NCBI GenBank assembly: GCA_935421135.1
Contig: OW285197.1
Coordinates: forward strand, 310,001 to 374,000
Direction: 5' to 3'
DNA: 64,000 nucleotides
DNA from: Bugulina stolonifera
Lineage: Eukaryota > Bryozoa > Gymnolaemata > Cheilostomatida > Bugulidae
In this document: piece by piece, positions 40,474 through 54,568 of the stretch
How positions within the stretch are numbered: the first letter of the stretch is position 1
Layout of the letters: each line of letters starts with the position of its first letter
Translations under genes and position numbers: made by a program
Notes under the pieces: model-generated
Database searches by the model: none
What the model saw: only the letters and a program-made list of their open reading frames with translations
What the model was told of the DNA's origin: nothing

Positions 40474-43400
40474 GAAACACATTGTTACAAACGGCAATTT
40501 GGTACAAAACACACTTAAAACTTACTTTCATGCAATATTGAACATATTTTTCTAGTTTACAAACTAATAACTCAAGTGAATTTGTCAAAAATCACAAATT
40601 TAACATTATGTTTCATGTTTGCAAAGTTAAATATTGTTTGCAAAGTCATGTTTTATTGATTTTCATTCAAATTATGCATTCTGAACATTGCAAAAGTGAC
40701 TGAAACACATTGTTACAAACAGCAATTTGGTACAAAACACACTTAAAACTTACTTTCATGCAATATTGAACATATTTTACTAGTTTACAAACTAATAACT
40801 CAAGTGAATTTGTCAAAAATCACAAATTTGACATTGTTTCATGTTTACAAAGTTGATTATTGCATGCAAAGTCATGTTTTATTGATTTTCATCCAAATTA
40901 TGCATTCTGAACATTGCAAAAGTGACTGAAAGACATTGTTACAAACAGCAATTTGGTACAAAACACACTTAAAACTTACTTTCATGCAATATTGAACATC
41001 TTTTACTAGTTTACAAACTAATAACTCAAGTGAGTTTGTCAAAAATCACAAAATTGACATTATGTTTCATGTTTGCAAAGTTAAATACTGTATGCAAAGT
41101 CATGTTTTATTGATTTTCATTCGAATTATGCATTCTGAACACTGCAAAAGTGACTGAAACCCATTGTTACAAACAGCAATTTGGTACAAAACACACTTAA
41201 AACTTACTTTCATGCAATATTGAACATCTTTTACTAGTTTACAAACTAATAACTCAAGTGAATTTGTCAAAAATCACAAATTTAACATTATGTTTCATGT
41301 TTGCAAAGTTAAATATTGTATGGAAAGTACTGTTTTATTGATTTTCATTCAAATTATGCATTCTGAACATTGCAAAAGTGACTGAAACACATTGTTACAA
41401 ACGGCAATTTGGTACAAAACACACTTAAAACTTACTTTCATGCAATATTGAACATATTTTTCTAGTTTACAAACTAATAACTCAAGTGAATTTGTCAAAA
41501 ATCACAAATTTAACATTATGTTTCATGTTTGCAAAGTTAAATATTGTTTGCAAAGTCATGTTTTATTGATTTTCATTCAAATTATGCATTCTGAACATTG
41601 CAAAAGTGACTGAAACACATTGTTACAAACAGCAATTTGGTACAAAACACACTTAAAACTTACTTTCATGCAATATTGAACATATTTTACTAGTTTACAA
41701 ACTAATAACTCAAGTGAATTTGTCAAAAATCACAAATTTAACATTATGTTTCATGTTTGCAAAGTTAAATATTGTATGCAAAGTCATGTATTATTGATTT
41801 TCATTCAAGTTATGCATTCTGAACATTGCAAAAGTGACTGAAACACATTGTGATAAACAGCAAGTTGGTACAAAACACACATAAAACTTACTTTCATGCA
41901 ATATTGAACATCTTTTACTAGTTTACAAACTAATAACTCAAGTGAATTTGGCAAAAATCACAAATTTGACATTATGTTTCATGTTTACAAAGTTGAATAT
42001 TGCATGGAAAGTCATGTTTTATAGATTTTCATTCAAGTAATGCATTCTGAACATTGCAAAAGTGACTGAAACACATTGTTACAGACAGCAATTTGGTACA
42101 AAACACACTTAAAACTTACTTTCATGCAATATTGAACATATTTTACTAGTTTACAAACTAATAACTCAAATGAATTTGTCAAAAATCACAAATTTGACAT
42201 TATGTTTCATGTTTACAAAGTTGAATATTGCCTGCAAAGTCATGTTTTATTGATTTTCATTCAAATTATGCATTCTGAACATTGCAAAAGTGACTGAAAG
42301 ACATTGTTACAAAATGCAATTTGGTACAAAACACACTTAAAACTTACTTTCATGCAATATTGAACATCTTTTACTAGTTTACAAACCAATAACTCAATTG
42401 AATTTGTCAAAAATCACAAATTTGACATTATGTTTTATGTTTGCAAAGTTAGATATTGCACGCAAAGTCATGTTTTACTGGTTTTCATTCAAATTATGCG
42501 TTCTGAACCTTGCAAAAGTGACTGAAACACATTGTTACAAACAGCAATTCGGTACAAAACACACTTAAAACTTACTTTCATGCAATATTGAGCATCTTTT
42601 ACTAGTTTACAAACGAATAGTTCAAGTGAATTTGTCAAAATCACAAATTTAACATTATGTTTCATGTTTGCAAAGTTAAATATTGCATGCAAAGTCATGT
42701 TTTATTGATTTTCATTCAAATTATGCATTCTGAACATTGCAAAAGTGACTGAAAGACATTGTTACAAACAGCAATTTGGTACAAAACACACTTAAAACTT
42801 ACTTTCATGCAATATTGAACATCTTTTACTAGTTTACAAACTAATAATTCAAGTGAATTTGTCAAAATCACAAATTTGACTTTATGTTTCATGTTTGCAA
42901 AGTTAAATATTGCATGCAAAGTCATGTTTTATTGAAATTCATTCGAATTATGCATTCTGAACATTGCAAAAGTGACTGAAACACATTGTTACAAACAGCA
43001 ATTTGGTACAAAACACACTTAAAACTTACTTTCATGCAATATTGAACATATTTTACTAGTTTACAAACTAATAACTCAAGTGAATTTGTCAAAAATCACA
43101 AATTTAACATTATGTTTCATGTTTGCAAAGTTAAATATTGTATGCAAAGTCATGTATTATTGATTTTCATTCAAGTTATGCATTCTGAACATTGCAAAAG
43201 TGACTGAAACACATTGTCATAAACAGCAAGTTGGTACAAAACACACATAAAACTTACTTTCATGCAATATTGAACATCTTTTACTAGTTTACAAACTAAT
43301 AACTCAAGTGAATTTGGCAAAAATCACAAATTTGACATTATGTTTCATGTTTACAAAGTTGAATATTGCATGGAAAGTCATGTTTTATAGATTTTCATTC

Positions 43401-44567
43401 AAGTAATGCATTCTGAACATTGCAAAAGTGACTGAAACACATTGTTACAGACAGCAATTTGGTACAAAACACACTTAAAACTTACTTTCATGCAATATTG
43501 AACATATTTTACTAGTTTACAAACTAATAACTCAAATGAATTTGTCAAAAATCACAAATTTGACATTATGTTTCATGTTTACAAAGTTGAATATTGCATG
43601 CAAAGTCATGTTTTATTGATTTTCATTCAAATTATGCATTCTAAACATTGCAAAAGTGACTGAAACACATTGTTACAAACAGCAATTTGGTACAAAACAC
43701 ACTTAAGACTTACTTTCATGCAATATTGAACATCTTTTACCAGTTTACAAACTAATAACTCAAGTGAATTTGTCAAAAATCACAAATTTGACATTATGTT
43801 TTATGTTTGCAAAGTTAGATATTGCACGCAAAGTCATGTTTTACTGGTTTTCATTCAAATTATGCGTTCTGAACCTTGCAAAAGTGACTGAAACACATTG
43901 TTACAAACAGCAATTTGGTACAAAACACACTTAAGACTTACTTTCATGCAATATTGAACATCTTTTACTAGTTTACAAACTAATAACTCAAGTGAATTTG
44001 TCAAAAATCACAAATTTGACATTATGTTTCATGTTTACAAAGTTGAATATTGTATGGAAAGTACTGTTTTACTGATTTTCATTCAAATTATGCATTCTGA
44101 ACGTTGCAAAAGTGACTGAAACACATTGTTACAAACAGCAATTTGGTACAAAACACACTGAAAACTTACTTTCATGCAATATTGAACATATTTTACTAGT
44201 TTACAAACTAATAACTCAAGTGAATTTGTCAAAAATCACAAATTTAACATTATGTTTCATGTTTGCAAAGTTAAATATTGTATGCAAAGTCATGTTTTAT
44301 TGATTTTCATTCAAGTTATGCATTCTGAACATTGCAAAAGTGACTGAAACACATTGTGACAAACAGCAATTTGGTACAAAACACACTTAAAACTTACTTT
44401 CATGCAATATTGAACATCTTTTACTAGTTTACAAACTAATAACTCAAGTGAGTTTGTCAAAAATCACAAAATTGACATTATGTTTCATGTTTGCAAAGTT
44501 AAATACTGTATGCAAAGTCATGTTTTATTGAAATTCATTCGAATTATGCATTCTGAACATTGCAAAA

Positions 44568-45023
44568 GTGACTGAAACACATTGTTACAAACAGCAATTT
44601 GGTACAAAACACACTTAAAACTTACTTTCATGCAATATTGAACATATTTTACTAGTTTACAAACTAATAACTCAAGTGAATTTGTCAAAAATCACAAATT
44701 TAACATTATGTTTCATGTTTGCAAAGTTAAATATTGTATGCAAAGTCATGTATTATTGATTTTCATTCAAGTTATGCATTCTGAACATTGCAAAAGTGAC
44801 TGAAACACATTGTGATAAACAGCAAGTTGGTACAAAACACACATAAAACTTACTTTCATGCAATATTGAACATCTTTTACTAGTTTACAAACTAATAACT
44901 CAAGTGAATTTGGCAAAAATCACAAATTTGACATTATGTTTCATGTTTACAAAGTTGAATATTGCATGGAAAGTCATGTTTTAGAGATTTTCATTCAAGT
45001 AATGCATTCTGAACATTGCAAAA
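44568..45023 (+). repeat. Domain II recurrent motif, fifth copy (CATGTATTATTG, then GTGATAAAC)
   Basis: This two-monomer run also occurs at 34096, 37963, 41606 and 42972 (the last with GTCATAAAC). In those four places a GTTACAGACAGC monomer follows. Here the follower is cut after seven bases at the 45030 junction. TTTTAGAGATTTTC replaces TTTTATAGATTTTC. Confidence 0.78.
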
Positions 45024-45105
45024 GTGACTGTTTCATGTTTGCAAAGTTAAATATGGTATGTTTTATTGATTTTCATTCAAATTATGCATTCTGAACATTG
45101 CAAAA
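45024..45105 (+). repeat. Truncated 82-bp monomer at the domain II/III junction
   Basis: The seven bases GTGACTG are joined at 45030/45031 to TTTCATGTTTGC, followed by a 218-type ending (AAATATGGTATG). Relative to a 218-bp monomer, 136 bp are missing. Both sides of the break end in TG, a 2-bp microhomology. Confidence 0.9.
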
Positions 45106-45786
45106 GTGACTGAAACACATTGTTACAAACAGCAATTTGGTACAAAACACACTTAAAACTTACTTTCATGCAATATTGAACATATTTTCCTAGTTTACAA
45201 ACTAATAACTCAAGTGAATTTGTCAAAAATCACAAATTAAACATTATGTTTCATGTTTGCAAAGTTAAATATTGTTTGCAAAGTCATGTTTTATTGATTT
45301 TCATTCAAATTATGCATTCTGAACATTGCAAAAGTGACTGAAACACATTGTTACAAACAGCAATTTGGTACAAAACACACTTAAAACTTACTTTCATGCA
45401 ATATTGAACATATTTTACTAGTTTACAAATTAATAACTCAAGTGAATTTGTCAAAAATCACAAATTTAACATTATGTTTCATGTTTGCAAAGTTAAATAT
45501 TGTATGCAAAGTCATGTTTTATTGATTTTCATTCAAGTTATGCATTCTGAACATTGCAAAAGTGACTGAAACACATTGTGACAAACAGCAATTTGGTACA
45601 AAACACACTTAAAACTTACTTTCTTGCAATATTGAACTTTTACTAGTTTACAAACTAATAACTCAAGTGAATTTGTCAAAAATCACAAAATTGACATTAT
45701 GTTTCATGTTTGCAAAGTTAAATATTGTCGGCAAAGTCATGTTTTATTGATTTTCATTCAAATTATGCATTCTGAACATTGCAAAA

Positions 45787-47144
45787 GTGACTGAAACACA
45801 TTGTTGCAAACAGCAATTTGGTACAAAACACACATAAAACTTACTTTCATGCAATATTGAACATATTTTACTAGTTTACAAACTAATAACTCAAGTGAAT
45901 TTGTCAAAAATCACAAATTTAACATTATGTTTCATGTTTGCAAAGTTAAATATTGTATGCAAAGTCAGGTTTTATTGATTTTCATTCAAGTTATGCATTC
46001 TGAACATTGCAAAAGTGACTGAAACACATTGTTACAGACAGCAATGTGGTACAAAACACACTGAAAACTTACTTTCTTGCAATATTGAACATCTTTTACT
46101 AGTTTACAAACTAATAACTCAAGTGAATTTGTCAAAAATCACAAATTTAACATTATGTTTCATGTTTGCAAAGTTAAATATTGTATGCAAAGTCAGGTTT
46201 TATTGATTTTCATTCAAGTTATGCATTCTGAACATCGCAAAAGTGACTGAAACACATTGTGACCAACAGCAATTTGGTACAAAACACACTTAAAACTTAC
46301 TTTCATGCAATATTGAACATATTTTACTAGTTTACAAACTAATAACTCAAGTGAATTTGTCAAAAATCACAAATTTAACATTATGTTTCATGTTTGCAAA
46401 GTTAAATATTGTATGCAAAGTCAGGTTTTATTGATTTTCATTCAAGTTATGCATTCTGAACATCGCAAAAGTGACTGAAACACATTGTGACAAACGGCAA
46501 TTTGGTACAAAACACACTTAAAAATTACTTTCATGCTATATTGAACATCTTTTACAAGTTTACAAACTAATAACTCAAGTGAATTTGTCAAAAATCACAA
46601 ATTTGACATTATGTTTCATGTTTACAAAGTTGAATATTGCATGGAAAGTCATGTTTTATTGATTTTCATTCAAGTTATGCATTCTGAACATTGCAAAAGT
46701 GACTGAAACACATTGTTACAGACAGCAATGTGGTACAAAACACACTGAAAACTTACTTTCATGCAATATTGAACATCTTTTACTAGTTTACAAACTAATA
46801 ACTCAAGTGAATTTGTCAAAAATCACAAATTTGACATTATGTTTCATGTTTACAAAGTTGAATATTGTATGGAAAGTACTGTTTTATTGATTTTCATTCA
46901 AATTATGCATTCTGAACGTTGCAAAAGTGACTTAAACACATTGTTACAAACAGCAATTTGGTACAAAACACACTGAAAACTTACTTTCATGCAATATTGA
47001 ACATCTTTTACTAGTTTACAAACTAATAACTCAAGTGAATTTGTCAAAAATCACAAAATTGACATTATGTTTCATGTTTGCAAAGTTAAATATGGTATGT
47101 TTTATTGATTTTCATTCAAATTATGCATTCTGAACATTGCAAAA
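45787..47144 (+). repeat. Segment copied from, or shared with, 28408-29993
   Basis: Monomers 46015, 46243, 46471, 46699 and 46927 align with 28864, 29092, 29320, 29548 and 29776 at a constant offset of 17151. They share GTGACCAACAGC, CAAACGGC and GTGACTTAAACAC. Monomer 45787 starts like 28408 (TTGTTGCAAAC) but ends like 28636 (GAACATTGC), as expected of a hybrid that lost one repeat. Confidence 0.8.
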
Positions 47145-49836
47145 GTGACTGAAACACATTGTTACAAACAGCAATTTGGTACAAAACACACTTAAAACTT
47201 ACTTTCTTGCAATATTGAACTTTTACTAGTTTACAAACTAATAACTCAAGTGAATTTGTCAAAAATCACAAAATTGACATTATGTTTCATGTTTGCAAAG
47301 TTAAATATTGTCGGCAAAGTCATGTTTTATTGATTTTCATTCAAATTATGCATTCTGAACATTGCAAAAGCAGACAGCAATGTGGTACAAAACACACTGA
47401 AAACTTACTTTCATGCAATATTGAAGATCTTTTACTAGTTTACAAACTAATAACTCAAGTGAATTTGTCAAAAATCACAAATTTGACATTATGTTTCATG
47501 TTTACAAAGTTGAATATTGTATGGAAAGTACTGTTTTATTGATTTTCATTCAAATTATGCATTCTGAACGTTGCAAAAGTGACTGAAACACATTGTTACA
47601 AACAGCAATTTGGTACAAAACACACAGAAAACTTACTTTCATGCAATATTGAACATCTTTTACTAGTTTACAAACTAATAACTCAAGTGAATTTGTCAAA
47701 AATCACAAAATTGACATTATGTTTCACGTTTGCAAAGTTAAATATGGTATGTTTTATTGATTTTCATTCAAATTATGCATTCTGAACATTGCAAAAGTGA
47801 CTGAAACACATTGTTACCAACAGCAATTTGGTACAAAACACACTTAAAACTTACTTTCATGCAATATTGAACATATCTTCCTAGTTTACAAACTAATAAC
47901 TCAAGTGAATTTGTCAAAAATCACAAATTAAACATTATGTTTCATGTTTGCAAAGTTAAATATTGTTTGCAAAGTCATGTTTTATTGATTTTCATTCAAA
48001 TTATGCATTCTGAACATTGCAAAAGTGACTGAAACACATTGTTACAAACAGCAATTTGGTACAAAACACACTTAAAACTTACTTTCATGCAATATTGAAC
48101 AGCTTTTACTAGTTTACAAACTAATAACTCAAGTGAATTTGTCAAAAATCACAAATTTAACATTATGTTTCATGTTTGCAAAGTTAAATATTGTATGCAA
48201 AGTCATGTTTTATTGATTTTCATTCAAGTTATGCATTCTGAACATTGCAAAAGTGACTGAAACACATTGTGACAAACAGCAATTTGGTACAAAACACACT
48301 TAAAACTTACTTTCTTGCAATATTGAACATCTTTTACTAGTTTACAAACTAATAACTCAAGTGAATTTGTCAAAAATCACAAAATTGACATTATGTTATA
48401 TGTTTGCAAAGTTAAATATTGTCGGCAAAGTCATGTTTTATTGATTTTCATTCGAATTATGCATTCTGAACATTGCAAAAGTGACTGAAACACATTGTTA
48501 CAAACAGCAATTTGGTACAAAACACACTTAAAACTTACTTTCATGCAATATTGAACATCTTTTACTAGTTTACAAACTAATAACTCAAGTGAATTTGTCA
48601 AAAATCACAAATTTGACATTATGTTTCATGTTTACAAAGTTGAATATTGTATGGAAAGTACTGTTTTATTGATTTTCATTCAAATTATGCATTCTGAACA
48701 TTGCAAAAGTGACTGAAACACATTGTTACAAACAGCAATTTGGTACAAAACACACTGAAAACTTACTTTCATGCAATATTGAACATCTTTTACTAGTTTA
48801 CAAACTAATAACTCAAGTGAATTTGTCAAAAATCACAAAATTGACATTATGTTTCATGTTTGCAAAGTTAAATATGGTATGTTTTATTGATTTTCATTCA
48901 AATTATGCATTCTGAACATTGCAAAAGTGACTGAAACACATTGTTACAAACAGCAATTTGGTACAAAACACACTTAAAACTTACTTTCATGCAATATTGA
49001 ACATATTTTCCTAGTTTACAAACTAATAACTCAAGTGAATTTGTCAAAAATCACAAATTAAACATTATGTTTCATGTTTGCAAAGTTAAATATTGTTTGC
49101 AAAGTCATGTTTTATTGATTTTCATTCAAATTATGCATTCTGAACATTGCAAAAGTGACTGAAACACATTGTTACAAACAGCAATTTGGTACAAAACACA
49201 CTTAAAACTTACTTTCATGCAATATTGAACAGCTTTTAGTAGTTTACAAACTAATAACTCAAGTGAATCTGTCAAAAATCACAAATTTGACATTATGTTT
49301 CATGTTTACAAAGTTGAATATTGTATGCAAAGTCATGTTTTACTGATTTATATTCAAATTATGCATTCTTAACATTGCAAGTGACTGAAACACATTGTTA
49401 CAGACAGCAATTTGGTACAAAACACACTTAAAAATTACTTTCATGCAATATTGAACATCTTTTACAAGTTTACAAACTAATAACTCAAGTGAATTTGTCA
49501 AAAATCACAAATTTGACATTATGTTTCATGTTTACAAAGTTGAATATTGCATGGAAAGTCATGTTTTATTGATTTTCATTCAAATTATGCATTCTTAACA
49601 TTGCAAAAGTGACTGAAACACATTGTTACACACAGCAATGTGGTACAAAACACACTGAAAACTTACTTTCTTGCAATATTGAACATCTTTTACTAGTTTA
49701 CAAACTAATAACTCAAGTGAATTTGTCAAAAATCACAAATTTGACATTATGTTTCATGTTTACAAAGTTAAATATTGTATGCAAAGTCATGTTTTATTGA
49801 TTTTCATTCAAATTATGCATTCTGAACATTGCAAAA
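47145..49836 (+). repeat. 2692-bp higher-order repeat, copy 1
   Basis: Monomer lengths from 47145 are 225, 209, 218, 228, 228, 228, 228, 218, 228, 226, 228 and 228. It includes the 19-bp-deleted junction at 47370/47371. Copy-specific bases include GAACAGCTTTTAGTAG and GTGAATCTG near 49230-49270. Confidence 0.87.
47361..47380 (+). repeat. 19-bp deletion junction between monomers
   Basis: The normal order GCAAAAG, TGACTGAAACACATTGTTA, CAGACAGC has lost its middle part, giving GCAAAAGCAGACAGC. This removes the phase-marker GTGACTG. The identical junction recurs at 50062/50063, exactly 2692 bp away, so it arose once and was amplified. Confidence 0.9.
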
Positions 49837-52528
49837 GTGACTGAAACACATTGTTACAAACAGCAATTTGGTACAAAACACACTTAAAACTTACTTTCTT
49901 GCAATATTGAACTTTTACTAGTTTACAAACTAATAACTCAAGTGAATTTGTCAAAAATCACAAAATTGACATTATGTTTCATGTTTGCAAAGTTAAATAT
50001 TGTCGGCAAAGTCATGTTTTATTGATTTTCATTCAAATTATGCATTCTGAACATTGCAAAAGCAGACAGCAATGTGGTACAAAACACACTGAAAACTTAC
50101 TTTCATGCAATATTGAAGATCTTTTACTAGTTTACAAACTAATAACTCAAGTGAATTTGTCAAAAATCACAAATTTGACATTATGTTTCATGTTTACAAA
50201 GTTGAATATTGTATGGAAAGTACTGTTTTATTGATTTTCATTCAAATTATGCATTCTGAACGTTGCAAAAGTGACTGAAACACATTGTTACAAACAGCAA
50301 TTTGGTACAAAACACACAGAAAACTTACTTTCATGCAATATTGAACATCTTTTACTAGTTTACAAACTAATAACTCAAGTGAATTTGTCAAAAATCACAA
50401 AATTGACATTATGTTTCACGTTTGCAAAGTTAAATATGGTATGTTTTATTGATTTTCATTCAAATTATGCATTCTGAACATTGCAAAAGTGACTGAAACA
50501 CATTGTTACCAACAGCAATTTGGTACAAAACACACTTAAAACTTACTTTCATGCAATATTGAACATATCTTCCTAGTTTACAAACTAATAACTCAAGTGA
50601 ATTTGTCAAAAATCACAAATTAAACATTATGTTTCATGTTTGCAAAGTTAAATATTGTTTGCAAAGTCATGTTTTATTGATTTTCATTCAAATTATGCAT
50701 TCTGAACATTGCAAAAGTGACTGAAACACATTGTTACAAACAGCAATTTGGTACAAAACACACTTAAAACTTACTTTCATGCAATATTGAACATATTTTA
50801 CTAGTTTACAAACTAATAACTCAAGTGAATTTGTCAAAAATCACAAATTTAACATTATGTTTCATGTTTGCAAAGTTAAATATTGTATGCAAAGTCATGT
50901 TTTATTGATTTTCATTCAAGTTATGCATTCTGAACATTGCAAAAGTGACTGAAACACATTGTGACAAACAGCAATTTGGTACAAAACACACTTAAAACTT
51001 ACTTTCTTGCAATATTGAACATCTTTTACTAGTTTACAAACTAATAACTCAAGTGAATTTGTCAAAAATCACAAAATTGACATTATGTTATATGTTTGCA
51101 AAGTTAAATATTGTCGGCAAAGTCATGTTTTATTGATTTTCATTCGAATTATGCATTCTGAACATTGCAAAAGTGACTGAAACACATTGTTACAAACAGC
51201 AATTTGGTACAAAACACACTTAAAACTTACTTTCATGCAATATTGAACATCTTTTACTAGTTTACAAACTAATAACTCAAGTGAATTTGTCAAAAATCAC
51301 AAATTTGACATTATGTTTCATGTTTACAAAGTTGAATATTGTATGGAAAGTACTGTTTTATTGATTTTCATTCAAATTATGCATTCTGAACATTGCAAAA
51401 GTGACTGAAACACATTGTTACAAACAGCAATTTGGTACAAAACACACTGAAAACTTACTTTCATGCAATATTGAACATCTTTTACTAGTTTACAAACTAA
51501 TAACTCAAGTGAATTTGTCAAAAATCACAAAATTGACATTATGTTTCATGTTTGCAAAGTTAAATATGGTATGTTTTATTGATTTTCATTCAAATTATGC
51601 ATTCTGAACATTGCAAAAGTGACTGAAACACATTGTTACAAACAGCAATTTGGTACAAAACACACTTAAAACTTACTTTCATGCAATATTGAACATATTT
51701 TACTAGTTTACAAACTAATAACTCAAGTGAATTTGTCAAAAATCACAAATTAAACATTATGTTTCATGTTTGCAAAGTTAAATATTGTTTGCAAAGTCAT
51801 GTTTTATTGATTTTCATTCAAATTATGCATTCTGAACATTGCAAAAGTGACTGAAACACATTGTTACAAACAGCAATTTGGTACAAAACACACTTAAAAC
51901 TTACTTTCATGCAATATTGAACATATTTTACTAGTTTACAAACTAATAACTCAGGTGAATTTGTCAAAAATCACAAATTTGACATTATGTTTCATGTTTA
52001 CAAAGTTGAATATTGTATGCAAAGTCATGTTTTACTGATTTATATTCAAATTATGCATTCTTAACATTGCAAGTGACTGAAACACATTGTTACAGACAGC
52101 AATTTGGTACAAAACACACTTAAAAATTACTTTCATGCAATATTGAACATCTTTTACAAGTTTACAAACTAATAACTCAAGTGAATTTGTCAAAAATCAC
52201 AAATTTGACATTATGTTTCATGTTTACAAAGTTGAATATTGCATGGAAAGTCATGTTTTATTGATTTTCATTCAAGTTATGCATTCTGAACATTGCAAAA
52301 GTGACTGAAACACATTGTTACAGACAGCAATGTGGTACAAAACACACTGAAAACTTACTTTCTTGCAATATTGAACATCTTTTACTAGTTTACAAACTAA
52401 TAACTCAAGTGAATTTGTCAAAAATCACAAATTTGACATTATGTTTCATGTTTACAAAGTTAAATATTGTATGCAAAGTCATGTTTTATTGATTTTCATT
52501 CAAATTATGCATTCTGAACATTGCAAAA
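49837..52528 (+). repeat. 2692-bp higher-order repeat, copy 2
   Basis: It has the same monomer length series as copy 1, with the deletion junction at 50062/50063. It differs at scattered sites, for example GAACATATTTTACTAG for GAACAGCTTTTACTAG near 50790, and CTCAGGTGAA near 51950. Confidence 0.87.
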
Positions 52529-54568
52529 GTGACTGAAACACATTGTTACCAACAGCAATTTGGTACAAAACACACTTAAAACTTACTTTCATGCAATATT
52601 GAACATATCTTCCTAGTTTACAAACTAATAACTCAAGTGAATTTGTCAAAAATCACAAATTAAACATTATGTTTCATGTTTGCAAAGTTAAATATTGTTT
52701 GCAAAGTCATGTTTTATTGATTTTCATTCAAATTATGCATTCTGAACATTGCAAAAGTGACTGAAACACATTGTTACAAACAGCAATTTGGTACAAAACA
52801 CACTTAAAACTTACTTTCATGCAATATTGAACATATTTTACTAGTTTACAAACTAATAACTCAAGTGAATTTGTCAAAAATCACAAATTTAACATTATGT
52901 TTCATGTTTGCAAAGTTAAATATTGTATGCAAAGTCATGTTTTATTGATTTTCATTCAAGTTATGCATTCTGAACATTGCAAAAGTGACTGAAACACATT
53001 GTGACAAACAGCAATTTGGTACAAAACACACTTAAAACTTACTTTCTTGCAATATTGAACATCTTTTACTAGTTTACAAACTAATAACTCAAGTGAATTT
53101 GTCAAAAATCACAAAATTGACATTATGTTATATGTTTGCAAAGTTAAATATTGTCGGCAAAGTCATGTTTTATTGATTTTCATTCGAATTATGCATTCTG
53201 AACATTGCAAAAGTGACTGAAACACATTGTTACAAACAGCAATTTGGTACAAAACACACTTAAAACTTACTTTCATGCAATATTGAACATATTTTACTAG
53301 TTTACAAACTAATAACTCAAGTGAATTTGTCAAAAATCACAAATTTGACATTATGTTTCATGTTTACAAAGTTGAATATTGTATGGAAAGTACTGTTTTA
53401 TTGATTTTCATTCAAATTATGCATTCTGAACATTGCAAAAGTGACTGAAACACATTGTTACAAACAGCAATTTGGTACAAAACACACTGAAAACTTACTT
53501 TCATGCAATATTGAACATCTTTTACTAGTTTACAAACTAATAACTCAAGTGAATTTGTCAAAAATCACAAAATTGACATTATGTTTCATGTTTGCAAAGT
53601 TAAATATGGTATGTTTTATTGATTTTCATTCAAATTATGCATTCTGAACATTGCAAAAGTGACTGAAACACATTGTTACAAACAGCAATTTGGTACAAAA
53701 CACACTTAAAACTTACTTTCATGCAATATTGAACATATTTTCCTAGTTTACAAACTAATAACTCAAGTGAATTTGTCAAAAATCACAAATTAAACATTAT
53801 GTTTCATGTTTGCAAAGTTAAATATTGTTTGCAAAGTCATGTTTTATTGATTTTCATTCAAATTATGCATTCTGAACATTGCCAAAGTGACTGAAACACA
53901 TTGTTACAAACAGCAATTTGGTACAAAACACACTTAAAACTTACTTTCATGCAATATTGAACAGCTTTTACTAGTTTACAAACTAATAACTCAAGTGAAT
54001 TTGTCAAAAATCACAAATTTGACATTATGTTTCATGTTTACAAAGTTGAATATTGTATGCAAAGTCATGTTTTACTGATTTATATTCAAATTATGCATTC
54101 TTAACATTGCAAGTGACTGAAACACATTGTTACAGACAGCAATTTGGTACAAAACACACTTAAAAATTACTTTCATGCAATATTGAACATCTTTTACAAG
54201 TTTACAAACTAATAACTCAAGTGAATTTGTCAAAAATCACAAATTTGACATTATGTTTCATGTTTACAAAGTTGAATATTGCATGGAAAGTCATGTTTTA
54301 TTGATTTTCATTCAAGTTATGCATTCTGAACATTGCAAAAGTGACTGAAACACATTGTTACAGACAGCAATGTGGTACAAAACACACTGAAAACTTACTT
54401 TCTTGCAATATTGAACATCTTTTACTAGTTTACAAACTAATAACTCAAGTGAATTTGTCAAAAATCACAAATTTGACATTATGTTTCATGTTTACAAAGT
54501 TAAATATTGTATGCAAAGTCATGTTTTATTGATTTTCATTCAAATTATGCATTCTGAACATTGCAAAA
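52529..54568 (+). repeat. 2692-bp higher-order repeat, truncated copy 3 (2040 bp)
   Basis: It begins at the monomer equivalent to 50489 (GTTACCAACAGC) and keeps register at an offset of 2040 through 54568. The missing 652 bp equal the first three monomers (225 + 209 + 218). GAACATTGCCAAAG near 53880 is private. Confidence 0.85.

Larger units (their letters stand above)
30906..45023 (+). repeat. Domain II: diverged satellite subfamily
   Basis: It has 62 monomers, nearly all 228 bp, with some of 227 bp (GTCAAAATCAC, one A lost) and 226 bp (GACATTGTTTCATG or GCATGCAGTCATG, two bases lost). Markers are GCATGCAAAGTCATG, CACTTAAGAC, TTTTACTGGTTTTC, GAAAGACATTG and CATGTATTATTG. I saw no 218- or 177-bp monomer here. 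Pairwise differences look larger than in domain I, consistent with an older or less homogenised segment. Confidence 0.85.
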
